NCBI RefSeq assembly: GCF_004297105.1
Contig: NZ_SCVE01000020.1
Coordinates: 248,001 to 312,000, forward strand
From: Herbiconiux sp.
GTDB lineage: Bacteria > Actinomycetota > Actinomycetes > Actinomycetales > Microbacteriaceae
DNA length: 64,000 nt
Direction: 5' to 3'
Shown here: piece after piece, positions 52,344-61,568 of the stretch
How positions within the stretch are numbered: position 1 is the stretch's first letter
Layout: every line of letters begins with the position of its first letter
Position numbers and translations under genes: made by a program
The notes under the pieces: generated by a model
Databases searched by the model: none
Seen by the model: the letters and a program-made list of their open reading frames with translations, nothing else
What the model was told of the DNA's origin: nothing

Positions 52344-54623
52344 CACCGGGAGCAGGCGTGCCCGCATCCGTTCCCCGGTGCTCGCCCGGGCCTCGAGCTG
52401 GGCGATGAGGGCCAGGAGATCGTCGCGCACCCGTGCTCGGTCGGATGTCGGTGACGACGCCCGGCCGCCCGCGTATTGCTCCCGTTCCACGTCGAGACGG
52501 AGTCGACCGACGAGCTCCTCGTTCAACGACAGATCGTCGATCAGGCGGCGCTCGGCGGCCTGCAGGGTGTCGCCGGCCGAACGCGGCGCACGGTAGTCGT
52601 CGAGGGTGTCTTCGAGCTCCGTCCACGCCAGGGTGGCGGGGGCATCCGCCTCGGGGAGCCGGCGCAGGCGGCTTCGGCGACGCAACCGGCGCACGCTGAA
52701 CGGCAGAAGCACGATCGCGGCCGCACCGCCGAGGATGGCGGCGAACACTCCCCATCCCCGCACCTGGGCCAAGGTGACCTGTTCCGGCGTCTGCGCGACC
52801 GCCTGGTCGGGCTGGTCGGGCCGGTCAGCCGGGTTCGCCGTCGACGTGCTGGCCGGCGTCGGAGCCGCCGAAGCACCCGTGCTGCCCGATTGTGCGTAGT
52901 CGGGGAGGCTGTAGTCGGGCGGGGTGATGTCGAGACCGGGGGTGGGTTCGAACGGCAGCCAGCCGATGCCGTCGAAGTAGAGCTCGGGCCAGGCGTGCAG
53001 TTGATCGGTGTAGACCTCGTAGACGGGACGGCCGTCGGTGGTGGCATCCGCCGTCTGACCGGGTGCGTAACCGATCGCGATGCGCGACGGGATACCGAGG
53101 GTGCGCGCCATCACGGCCATCGCCGACGCGAAGTGGACGCAGTAGCCCTCCTTCTGCTCCAAGAAGGCCGCGATCATCGTGGCGTTGTCGCCGTCGTAGC
53201 CGCCGGCCTCCGGGGCGCTCAGCGAATAGCGGAACTGCCCGCCGCGGAAGTACTCCTGGAGCGCCACCGCCTGGTCGTAGTTCGTTGCGGCGCCGCTCGC
53301 CACCTGGGCCGCGGTGTCGGAGATGATGGCCGGCAGGTCCGAGGGCACCGAGAGGAACGGCGCGATGGCATCCGGGACCGTGGCGCCCGCTGCGGCGAGT
53401 TGCTCGGCCGTGGGTTGCACGAGTTGCGACTCGACCTCGTAGTCGTGACCCTGCGTATCGCCCTGCAGGTTCGTGACGGTGAACGTGCTCGGCGTCAGCA
53501 GCCAGTCACCGGCGAGCCCGTCGACCCGCGACGTGGGGTACGGCAACGGCAGCCAGTCGCTGCGGAGTGCCTGGATAGAGATGGAGGTGCTCGATTCGAC
53601 GACGGGCACGTCGGCGGCCAAGCCCGGTGGGGTGCCGAAATCCTGCCCCGAGTACCCGACCGCGCCGAGGGGTGTCTCCGGCTCCCAGGTGTCGCCCGTG
53701 AACTCCCCGAGGTTCACCATCTTGAGGTAGAGCCCCTTCTCGGAGGTCGTGCTGTAGGTGAGGGAGAGAACCGGATCGCTGCGGCGCAGATCGCGACCGA
53801 GCTGGATGGTGGGGTCGACGCCCGTGGCGTAGACCGTCGGGAACCGGCCCCCCGCGCCGTCGTCGGCCAAGGATTCGGCTGTGAGGCCCGGGGTGACCGT
53901 GGGCAGCGCCACGAGCGCGGCCAGGGCTCCCACCCCGAGACCGACCGCCAGCAGCGGGTTGCGCCCGCCTGCCCTGGCCTGCCACCGGAAGCGGTGCTCC
54001 GTGCCGATGCGTGCGCTGCACCAGAGCAACACGAGGAACGCCACGGCCGTGAGCAGATAGACCGACACGTTCGGCTCGCTCCGCCGCACGAGAGGTGCGA
54101 TCGCGAGCACGGCGAGCGGGCCGATGCCGGCGACCGCCGGCGCGCGGAGACCGGTGGCCAGCTCGTCGGTGACGATGGCGATGAGGCCGAGCGACATCAC
54201 GAGCAGCTGCGTGATGGGCGCATCCGCCACCGCGGGCACCTCCTGCACGGCGATCGAGAGCCGCGCATCGGAGAGATCGTTCGAGATCTCGGTGAGGGTC
54301 GAGAGTGTCGGGAACACGAGCCACACCGTGGAGGCCGCGTAGAGCAGCACGACAAGGGCGCCCCAGACCACCGCCGCGACGCTCACCACCACGACCTCGG
54401 AGGCGCCGCGGGCCCGCAGAACCGCCATCACGGCGAGCAGCACGGCCACCATGAGCATCGTGCCGAACCACCAGTCGACACCCTGCAGAAGGGGTCCCAG
54501 ACCGAGCAGCGCCGCGCCGAGCGTGCCGAAGACCGCGAGCGTGCTCTTCCACGCACCGGCGCGCTCGCCGCGCCGCAGGGCCGCCGCCGACGGGCGGGAG
54601 CTCCGGGCGGCTGCCGCGTTCAC
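52290..54623 (-). CDS. Membrane transglutaminase-like protein (TgpA type)
   Basis: 777 residues from GTG 54623, which overlaps the DUF58 stop. The N-terminal half has about six helices (DUF3488-like). The extracellular transglutaminase core shows Cys in KEGYCVHFASAMAVM, the RIAIGYAPG strand, His in HAWPELYFDG and Asp in WLPFEPTPG. A Ser/Thr/Pro linker, one more helix (about 645-665) and a cytoplasmic DUF4129-like tail end the protein. Third gene of the MoxR-DUF58-TGase operon, a conserved module of unknown substrate. Confidence 0.9.
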   Translation of the reverse strand: MNAAAARSSRPSAAALRRGERAGAWKSTLAVFGTLGAALLGLGPLLQGVDWWFGTMLMVAVLLAVMAVLRARGASEVVVVSVAAVVWGALVVLLYAASTVWLVFPTLSTLTEISNDLSDARLSIAVQEVPAVADAPITQLLVMSLGLIAIVTDELATGLRAPAVAGIGPLAVLAIAPLVRRSEPNVSVYLLTAVAFLVLLWCSARIGTEHRFRWQARAGGRNPLLAVGLGVGALAALVALPTVTPGLTAESLADDGAGGRFPTVYATGVDPTIQLGRDLRRSDPVLSLTYSTTSEKGLYLKMVNLGEFTGDTWEPETPLGAVGYSGQDFGTPPGLAADVPVVESSTSISIQALRSDWLPLPYPTSRVDGLAGDWLLTPSTFTVTNLQGDTQGHDYEVESQLVQPTAEQLAAAGATVPDAIAPFLSVPSDLPAIISDTAAQVASGAATNYDQAVALQEYFRGGQFRYSLSAPEAGGYDGDNATMIAAFLEQKEGYCVHFASAMAVMARTLGIPSRIAIGYAPGQTADATTDGRPVYEVYTDQLHAWPELYFDGIGWLPFEPTPGLDITPPDYSLPDYAQSGSTGASAAPTPASTSTANPADRPDQPDQAVAQTPEQVTLAQVRGWGVFAAILGGAAAIVLLPFSVRRLRRRSRLRRLPEADAPATLAWTELEDTLDDYRAPRSAGDTLQAAERRLIDDLSLNEELVGRLRLDVEREQYAGGRASSPTSDRARVRDDLLALIAQLEARASTGERMRARLLPVSLLRRRRTSASAGSLVP

Positions 54624-55931
54624 GCGAGACCTCGTGCTTCGCCCAGCGCTTTCCACAGCGCCGGGAGGGAGTCGCCGGGGTGGCAGTCGACCACGGTCCA
54701 GCCGGCGGCCCGGAGCTCGGCCGTGGCCGCGCTCGGCACCGCAGCCTGCCGCCCCAGCGGCACGGGCCCAGCGTCGACGACGAAGACCACCGGATGCGAC
54801 GACATCGCCGCCAGATCACGGATGCGCTCCGCCGCTCCACCGCGCGCGGAGACCAGGGCGAACACGGGTGGCGCATCCGGGGAGGTGAGTGCAGCCTCCT
54901 CCACGGCGGCCCGGAAGTCGCTGGAGTCGTGCAGGGCGTCGACGGAGGCGTGGGCGAGGTCGAGCACGACCCGCGACCTGCCGTGGGGCAGGGTGAACAC
55001 CTCGTCGTGGGATGCCGAAGCCCCGGTTGCCCCTGACGTGTGCCCGACGAGACGCACACCGTAGCCTTCGTTCATGAGGTGCAGCGCGATGGACGCCACC
55101 GCGCTCACCGCCCACTCGAACGCCTCGTCGGGCCGGTCGTCGCCCGCCCGGTCGAAGGAGTGCGCGTCCAGCAGGATCACCGCGTCTTGATCGTTGCGCT
55201 GGTCGTCTTGCCGCACCATCAGTTCGCCGTGCTTGGCCGTGGCCGGCCAGTGCACGCGCCGCATCGAGTCGCCGGGCAGGTATTTGCGCGCGATCACATC
55301 CTGCTCCCCCGCCCCCACGAGGCGGCGGGACACCTGCTCCGCGCCGTCGCCGGTCGACAGCCGCAGGTCGATCCGGGCGAGCTCGAACACCATGGGGGGT
55401 GACGAGAACCGTGTCGGTGACGCCGAGGCTGAGGCGTCGCACGGCGCAGCCGAACGGGTCGGAGACGATGATCGTGAACGGTCCGAGCTCGTGCACGCCG
55501 CGATACCGCGTGTCGAGACGGTAGCGCACGACCTGCGCGACGGGTTCATCGGCGACGGTGGCGCTGAACGCGGGAAGAGGCGGGAGCGCCGCCGGATCGG
55601 TGGCATCGAGCGGAAAGGATGCGGCATCCGTCCACAGTGCAGATGGCGTGCGCAAGCTGCCCCAGTTCTGCAGGAAGACGCTGGCGGTCACCGCCTGGTT
55701 CACTGCACCGGACTCGGGGTCGAGTCGCCGGCGCACGGTGATGGCGAGCCGCCGGAGCGCCACCCAGATGAGAGCGATGACGGGCAGCGCGAGGAGGAAG
55801 CAGGCGAGATACGCGAGTTCCTGACGGCGGAACACCTGGGTGGCGATGAGAGCCAGCACCCCGGCCGCGACCAGGCCCCACCCCCGCACGGTGAGGTGCG
55901 GGAGCGACGAGCGCGGTCGGGAGGGCGTCAC
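54620..55931 (-). pseudogene. DUF58 protein, frameshifted at a C6 run
   Basis: Two frames together encode a full DUF58 protein. The 5' frame from GTG 55931 gives two helices (WGLVAAGVLALIATQVF, ACFLLALPVIALIWVAL) and runs to GVTDTVLVTP. The 3' frame continues VFELARIDLRLSTGDG ... IARKYLPGDSMRRVHWPATAKHG (landmarks only) and the vWA-like part. They join at six C on the minus strand (G6 at 55394-55399), where five would keep one frame, so one extra base is present. Either a sequencing error in a homopolymer or a real mutation. Both neighbours in the operon are intact and overlap or nearly touch it. Confidence 0.85.
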
Positions 55932-55960
55932 GGGTTCACGGGTGTGCAGTCGCAGCGAGG

Positions 55961-56995
55961 TCAGACCGACCGCGAACGGTTGAGCGGAACCGGCGTCGAC
56001 GCCACGATGGCTCTCAATGCGGCGCCGATCGCCGTGCTCGCGCCGCCCTTGGTGTCGCTGGCCGCCCGGCGGGTGGCCACGATACGGTGCGCCAGCACGG
56101 GCACCACGAGGTCGTTGATGTCGTCGGGCACCACGAACTCGCGCCCCTTGAGGGCCGCGAGCACCTTCGCCGCGCGCACCAGGTGAAGGGTGCCGCGCGG
56201 GCTCGCGCCCAGACGGAACTCGGGGTGGCTGCGCGTGGCCTGCACGATCGACACGACGTAGGACTCGACGGCGCGACTGACGTAGATCGACCGCGCCGTC
56301 GCGATGAGCGCGGCCAGCTGCGGCTTGTCGACCACGGCGGTGAGCCGGTCGAGGGGGCTCGCCTGCTCGCGGTGGTGCAGCATCGAGAGTTCGGCCGCGG
56401 CATCCGGATACCCCATCGAGAGGCGGGCCATGAAACGGTCGCGCTGCGCCTCGGGCAGAGCGTAGGTCCCCTCCATCTCGATGGGATTCTGCGTGGCCAC
56501 CACGATGAACGGCGGTTCGAGGGGATGCGTGGTGCCGTCGACGGAGACCTGCCCCTCCTCCATGCACTCGAGCAGGGCGGACTGCGTCTTCGGCGATGCG
56601 CGGTTGATCTCGTCGGCGATGACGATGTTGGCGAACACGGCACCGCGTTTGAACTCGAAGGCGTGGTCGCTCTGGTTGTAGATGGAGACGCCGGTGACGT
56701 CGGAGGGCAGCAGATCGGGAGTGAACTGGATGCGGCTCACCGAGCATCCGACGCTCGTCGCCAGCGCCTTGGCCAGAGTGGTCTTGCCGACGCCCGGAAC
56801 ATCCTCGACGAGGAGATGTCCCTCGGCGATCAGCACGATGAGGGCGAGCGTGGCCGCCTCGGTCTTGCCGTCGATGACGCTCTCGAGGTTCTGCAGGATG
56901 GCACCAGTGAGGTCGCGGAACTCGTCGAGGGTGAGGGGAGCGTCTGTCGGGGGCGCCGGCGCGGCGGATGTCTGGACGGAACCTTCTGGGGTCAT
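55961..56995 (-). CDS. MoxR-type AAA+ ATPase
   Basis: 344 residues. Walker A EDVPGVGKTTLAKAL, Walker B IVIADEINRASPKTQ, sensor 1 VVATQNPIEMEGTYALPEAQ and the MoxR lid helix are present. MoxR chaperones work with vWA/DUF58 partners, here the next gene. Start ATG 56995 overlaps the upstream membrane protein stop, so the operon starts at about 57423. Confidence 0.94.
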   Translation of the reverse strand: MTPEGSVQTSAAPAPPTDAPLTLDEFRDLTGAILQNLESVIDGKTEAATLALIVLIAEGHLLVEDVPGVGKTTLAKALATSVGCSVSRIQFTPDLLPSDVTGVSIYNQSDHAFEFKRGAVFANIVIADEINRASPKTQSALLECMEEGQVSVDGTTHPLEPPFIVVATQNPIEMEGTYALPEAQRDRFMARLSMGYPDAAAELSMLHHREQASPLDRLTAVVDKPQLAALIATARSIYVSRAVESYVVSIVQATRSHPEFRLGASPRGTLHLVRAAKVLAALKGREFVVPDDINDLVVPVLAHRIVATRRAASDTKGGASTAIGAALRAIVASTPVPLNRSRSV

Positions 56996-57423
56996 GGACG
57001 GCGCTCCCAACGAACGGCGAGCAGGAACACGGTTCCCACCAGCGTGACCAGCCCGACCGGGACGAGCCACTGTGACGATAAAGACAACACGGAGATCATG
57101 AAGAAGTCAGGTGTGAATTCGATCAGAGACCCGCCGTAGTAGCCGGTCGTGACCGAGGAAGCGGCGACGCCGAGGACGATCATCAGGGCGCCGATGACCC
57201 AGAGGGCGATCACGAAGCGGTCGATCAGACGCAGCCGTCGAGACCCTGGCACGACAGCTGGATCGCGCGGACCATCGCCGATCGCGACGTCGTCGCTCTC
57301 GAACACCGGCAGGTCGCCGGCGGTCTCGTCGAAGCCCGGCTGGAAGACCGCGTCGAAGCGGGAGTCGAAGCTCCGATCGTCTCTGGTGTCGCGCACACGT
57401 CTCCCGTCTCGGACGGGCTCCAC
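56992..57423 (-). CDS. Small two-helix membrane protein of the MoxR operon
   Basis: 143 residues from GTG 57423. The N-terminal 70 residues are charged and disordered (RDTRDDRSFDSRF, FDETAGDLPVFESDD). Two membrane helices (about 79-103 and 118-138) follow. Not recognised as a named family. Coupled to the MoxR gene by overlapping start and stop; the start is uncertain because the frame extends upstream. Confidence 0.6.
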   Translation of the reverse strand: MEPVRDGRRVRDTRDDRSFDSRFDAVFQPGFDETAGDLPVFESDDVAIGDGPRDPAVVPGSRRLRLIDRFVIALWVIGALMIVLGVAASSVTTGYYGGSLIEFTPDFFMISVLSLSSQWLVPVGLVTLVGTVFLLAVRWERRP

Positions 57424-57508
57424 GTCGAACGCGGCTCGCCCACCGTGGCGTCGTCGCCCTTCTTCCACGATAGGCGCAGTCGACACGATGCGCGAGCGCG
57501 CGAGCGGC

Positions 57509-58285
57509 TCAGCGCAGCAGAGGTGCGAGGCGGCGCGCTCCGTCGGCGAGCTGATCGAGCAGGATGCCGGGCTGTTCGATCCGCACACGAGGGGCGGAGA
57601 GAGCGAGGCCGGCCACGAGTTCACCGCCCGGCCCGCGGATCGGGAGGGCGAGGCATCCGAAGCCCGCGGTGAAGGCGTCGAGCTGGCGGGCACGACCGGT
57701 GCGTTCGTACTCGCGGCGGATCGCTTCCAGGCTCCCCGGCGACGACCGCGTGGCGGCACTCAGGTCGGCCGGCAGCGGTGCCCCCGTGCGCAGCAGCTCG
57801 GCCAGGAGCAGGCGTCCGACGGCGGAGACGTCGAGTTCGGCGAGCAGCCGGCCCTCGTCGGCCAGTGGGAAGTCGGGATCGGCGTCGACCACACGCATCC
57901 GATCGCCCTCGTAGCGCACCAGATGTACGCCGCCCCGGATGCTCGCCCGCAACTCCTCCACGACCGCCACCGCGGCCCGGGGAGGCGGCACCGGGGCCAC
58001 GAGGTGGGCGAGCTCGACCACCTTGCGGCCGAGGGTGAAGCCGCGGAGGTCGGGCATGCGCACGAGGTACTCGTCCTGCACGAGGAGGTTGATGAGACGG
58101 TAGGCCGTCGCGCGCGGGAGCCCGAGGTTCTCGGAGACCTGGTGCGCCGTCACCCCCGCACCACAACGGGCGACCTCTTCGAGCACGGCGAGCGCCGAAT
58201 GCACGGCCTTGGGCTGGCGGGCGCGGAGATCGGGCGGCCGACGGGATCCGTCCTCCTGGGAGTCATCGCGCACGCCGAAACTCAC
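57509..58285 (-). CDS. IclR-family regulator
   Basis: 258 residues from GTG 58285, overlapping the permease stop. IclR winged helix at about 20-80 (VHSALAVLEEVARCGAGVTAHQVSENLGLPRATAYRLINLL, landmark LPRATAYRLINLL) and a ligand-binding GAF-like domain (DVSAVGRLLLAEL, FAVGF-equivalent AFTAGFGCLALPI). It is co-transcribed with the amino-acid/amine permease and probably controls the amine oxidase locus opposite. Confidence 0.88.
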   Translation of the reverse strand: MSFGVRDDSQEDGSRRPPDLRARQPKAVHSALAVLEEVARCGAGVTAHQVSENLGLPRATAYRLINLLVQDEYLVRMPDLRGFTLGRKVVELAHLVAPVPPPRAAVAVVEELRASIRGGVHLVRYEGDRMRVVDADPDFPLADEGRLLAELDVSAVGRLLLAELLRTGAPLPADLSAATRSSPGSLEAIRREYERTGRARQLDAFTAGFGCLALPIRGPGGELVAGLALSAPRVRIEQPGILLDQLADGARRLAPLLR

Positions 58286-59787
58286 TCGGGCTCGACCGCC
58301 CCTCCGCCGAGAACGTCGTCGGACACCGGCTCGTCGTAGACCCCGATCGTGCGCGCGAGCCAGGGCCGCCGGTGCCGGCGGATCGCGAAGTAGACGCCAC
58401 CCGACACCATGAGCAGCACGAACGTGAGCGCGCCCGCCCAGCGCGCGCTCGGGAACTCGACCGCCAGGTAGACGACGATGCCCACCGCGAGCAGACCGGC
58501 GGCGGTGAGTGATCGCACGGCGACGCCGGTCGTGAGCTCTCCGATCCGCCGCAGGAAGACCGGTACGGCGAGGCACACCAGAACGTAGGCCACGATGTAG
58601 CCGGCTGCGGCGACCACGATCAGGGTCTCCATCGTCGGCCACAGTCCCGCGCCGAGCGCCACCGTCGCGATCGGCACGGCTGCAACGATCGGTACCGACC
58701 AGACTGCCGCCACCCAGGGGGTGCGGAAGCGCGCGTGAGTGCGGCCGAGTCCCGATGGCAGCACGTCTTCGCGCCCCATGGCGAACAGCACGCGCGCGAG
58801 GGCGGTGGTGGAGGCGATCGCGCAGGCGAGGAACGAGGCCGCGATGCTCACGTCGAGCAGCAGGCCCATCCACTCCACCCCGTAGGCGCTGGAGAGCGTG
58901 TTCACGGGCGAGTCGGTGGAGCCGAGCGAGAGGCCGAGTGCCGAGAAGCCCACCATCTGGCTGTAGGTGGCCACGAGGTACAGCGAGCCGGAGACGATCA
59001 CCGTCCACACCACGGCGCGCGGAATGCTCGCGAACGGCTTCTTCGCCTCGACGCCGAGCGTCGACGAGCTCTCGAAGCCCACGAACGCGGTGAGCGCGAG
59101 AACGGCACCCACGGCGAAGTTCGACGGGGTGGAATCGGCGAGACTGAGCGTGCTCCAGTCGAACCCCGAACCGACCCGGGGTGCCGTGACCACCAGCAGA
59201 CTCACCACGAGGACCAGGATGATGGCCACCGACGCGGCTTCGATCACCATGGTGATCCGTGCCGAGATCCGGATGCCGCGCACGACCACCACGAGGACCA
59301 CGGCGGCCATCGCGGCGATGAGCACCATGAGCAGCGCGGGCGATTGCGCCGCGCCCGGCCACAGCCGGTCGAGGAGGATGCTGAGGTAGTAGCCCGCCCC
59401 GGCCAGCGCGAACATCGCGATGAAGGCGTAGCCGATGAGGATGGCGGTGCCCGCCAGGAATCCGGTGCCCGTTCCGAGCCCACGGGACACGTAGGTGTGC
59501 AGCGACCCGGTGGCGGCGATACGCCGGGTGAACTGATTCACCGAGGTCGCCACGAGCAGCGACAGCACCATCGCGACGGCCAGGGCCCACAGCGTGGCCC
59601 CGCCCGCGACCACGGCCACGAGCATCGGGATGGTGGTCGCCGCAGCTGACGGAGCGACGGCCGAGACCGACTGGGCGAGCACATCGACGAAGCCGACACT
59701 GCGGCGCTGGAGACCGTCGACGGGAGAACGGTGGCCGATGCCGGGAACGGGGGTGGGGTCGGAGATCGCGCGACCGAGTGCTGTCAC
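58282..59787 (-). CDS. APC-family permease 1
   Basis: 501 residues, twelve membrane helices, amino acid-polyamine-organocation superfamily. The helix-1 break (AAATTIPMLVAVVAGG) and helix-6 substrate region (LALTAFVGFESSSTLGVEAKKP) are typical: FESSSTLGVEA corresponds to the FEAA/S-x-x-GEEA motif. Probably imports an amine or amino acid oxidised by the nearby copper amine oxidase. Divergent from permease 2 with 202 bases between. Confidence 0.88.
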   Translation of the reverse strand: MTALGRAISDPTPVPGIGHRSPVDGLQRRSVGFVDVLAQSVSAVAPSAAATTIPMLVAVVAGGATLWALAVAMVLSLLVATSVNQFTRRIAATGSLHTYVSRGLGTGTGFLAGTAILIGYAFIAMFALAGAGYYLSILLDRLWPGAAQSPALLMVLIAAMAAVVLVVVVRGIRISARITMVIEAASVAIILVLVVSLLVVTAPRVGSGFDWSTLSLADSTPSNFAVGAVLALTAFVGFESSSTLGVEAKKPFASIPRAVVWTVIVSGSLYLVATYSQMVGFSALGLSLGSTDSPVNTLSSAYGVEWMGLLLDVSIAASFLACAIASTTALARVLFAMGREDVLPSGLGRTHARFRTPWVAAVWSVPIVAAVPIATVALGAGLWPTMETLIVVAAAGYIVAYVLVCLAVPVFLRRIGELTTGVAVRSLTAAGLLAVGIVVYLAVEFPSARWAGALTFVLLMVSGGVYFAIRRHRRPWLARTIGVYDEPVSDDVLGGGAVEPE

Positions 59788-59852
59788 GCGCTCAGGCTAC
59801 GAGCCGCACATTGCGGTCGTGCGACACGGATGTTTCGGCTGCGTGTTCTTCA

Positions 59853-59883
59853 AATGAGACACCAGCGGCGGCACCGTCTCATT
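59853..59883. promoter_or_regulatory. Inverted repeat between divergent permease genes
   Basis: AATGAGAC (59853-59860) and GTCTCATT (59876-59883), perfect 8-bp arms with a 15-nt spacer. Candidate operator for the IclR regulator controlling both transcription directions. I see no other gene in 59788-59989. Confidence 0.45.
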
Positions 59884-59989
59884 CGGGAGGCAGCGAACCT
59901 TCATACGGCGGTGACAGGCCCGCAACGGGAGCGGAGCACAGTGGACGGCAAGCCGCCCATCCCCATCCCATCCCCGAGGAGAGATCGCC

Positions 59990-61507
59990 ATGTCCGTCAC
60001 CAAAGATCCCGCCGCCGCGACCGGCACACCTCACTCCCGCACCCTGAAGGGATCGCTCGGCGTCACCGCGATCGTGTTCATGGTGGTCGCCGCCGCGGCA
60101 CCGCTGACCGTCGTCGGAGGTGCGGCGCCGCTCGGCATCCTCTTGGGCAACGGAGTGGGGTTCCCGAGTCTCTACGCCGTGTCGGCGGTCATCCTGCTTC
60201 TGTTCGCCGTGGGGCTGGCGGCCATGACGCGCCACGTGCCGAAACCGGGCGCATTCTTCACCTTCGTGGGCTACGGGCTGGGCAAGCCGGCGGGCCTGGC
60301 CAGCGCCTTCCTCGCCCTGCTCACGTACACCGCCATCCAGGTGAGCGTGCACGGGTACATCGGCTACATCCTGCAGGTGACCGTCACCGGGCTCGGCGGC
60401 CCCGACATCCCCTGGTATCTCTACTCCCTCGCGGTGATCGCCATCGTGGGCTTTCTCGGCTACCGGCACATCGACCTCTCCAGCCGGGTGCTGGGGGTGC
60501 TGCTGGTGGGCGAGGTCGGCATCGTTCTCGTGCTCGTGGCCGCCATCGTGTTCTCCGGGGGTGAGCAGGGCCTGTCGGCCGAGCCGTTCATGCCCTCGAA
60601 CATCTTCTCGGGTGCTCCGGGCGTGGGCTTGATGTTCGCCATCGCCGCGTTCATCGGGTTCGAGGCCACCGCGATCTTCCGCGACGAGGCCAAAGACCCC
60701 CGCCGCACCATCCCCCGCGCCACCTACACCGCGGTCATCGGCATCGGCGTGTTCTACACGCTCGCGTCGTGGGGACTCGTGATGGCGTGGGGGCCCGACA
60801 ACGTTCTCGGGGTCGCCGCCGACGACCCGGGCGCCATGATCATCGTCACCACCGCCAAGTATCTGGGTGTGGTGGGCGAGGTCATCATCAACATCCTCCT
60901 CATCACCTCGATGTTCGCTTGCGTTCTGTCGTTCCACAACGTGATCACCCGCTACCAGCACTCCATGTCGAACGCGGGCGTGCTGCCGAACGTGCTCGGC
61001 CGAGTGCACCCCAAGCACCTCTCGCCGCACACCTCCTCGGTCGTGCAGACGGTCACCGCGGCCGTTCTGATCGTGGTGTTCGCCGTTCTCGCACTCGACC
61101 CCGTGCTGCAGGTCTTCACCTGGTTCGCCGGGGTGGCCACCCTCGCGATCGCCATCCTCATGGGCATCACCTCGCTGGCCGTGATCGTCTACTTCGCCCG
61201 CACGAAGCAGGACACCCGCCTCTGGAACACCGTCATCGCCCCCGCACTCGGCTTCATCGGCCTGATCGGCTCGGCGGTGGTGATCATCGCCTACTTCCCG
61301 ATCATGGTCGGCGATGTCGACGGCGCCGGCTCGCCGGTGTTCGGCGGGGTCAGCATCGCCCTCCTGGCACTGATCGTCGTCTTCCCGGTCTTCGGACTCG
61401 TGCAGGCGGCCGTGCTCAAGCGCACGAAGCCGGCCGTGTACGAGCGCATCACCGAGGCGATCAGCGACTCCAGCGCCGCCACCGTGCCGGACGCGCTCGC
61501 GGGCTGA
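59990..61507 (+). CDS. APC-family permease 2
   Basis: 505 residues with twelve to thirteen helices. VVAAAAPLTVVGGAAPLGILLG in helix 1 and FIGFEATAIFRDEAKDPRRTIPRAT in helix 6 (landmark FEATAIFRDEAKDP) define an APC transporter of the APA/ethanolamine-like group. Start ATG 59990 follows GAGGAGAGATCGCC. Only 61 bases before the amine oxidase gene, so the pair imports and oxidises the same amine. Confidence 0.9.
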   Translation: MSVTKDPAAATGTPHSRTLKGSLGVTAIVFMVVAAAAPLTVVGGAAPLGILLGNGVGFPSLYAVSAVILLLFAVGLAAMTRHVPKPGAFFTFVGYGLGKPAGLASAFLALLTYTAIQVSVHGYIGYILQVTVTGLGGPDIPWYLYSLAVIAIVGFLGYRHIDLSSRVLGVLLVGEVGIVLVLVAAIVFSGGEQGLSAEPFMPSNIFSGAPGVGLMFAIAAFIGFEATAIFRDEAKDPRRTIPRATYTAVIGIGVFYTLASWGLVMAWGPDNVLGVAADDPGAMIIVTTAKYLGVVGEVIINILLITSMFACVLSFHNVITRYQHSMSNAGVLPNVLGRVHPKHLSPHTSSVVQTVTAAVLIVVFAVLALDPVLQVFTWFAGVATLAIAILMGITSLAVIVYFARTKQDTRLWNTVIAPALGFIGLIGSAVVIIAYFPIMVGDVDGAGSPVFGGVSIALLALIVVFPVFGLVQAAVLKRTKPAVYERITEAISDSSAATVPDALAG

Positions 61508-61568
61508 GCGACATCCGTCGCCTCCATTTCGATTCTCATCACCCTCACCACCAGTAAGGAACCGCATC

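Noticed and set aside
54816..56747. Long minus frame joining MoxR antiframe to DUF58
   Set aside because: Only its middle part is real (5' half of DUF58); the rest is a shifted reading of MoxR and of the DUF58 3' half.
57509..59590. Apparent 693-residue fusion of an Arg/Gly-rich protein with the IclR regulator
   Set aside because: The N-terminal 430 residues are an out-of-frame reading of the permease gene; the IclR start at GTG 58285 overlaps the permease stop as expected.
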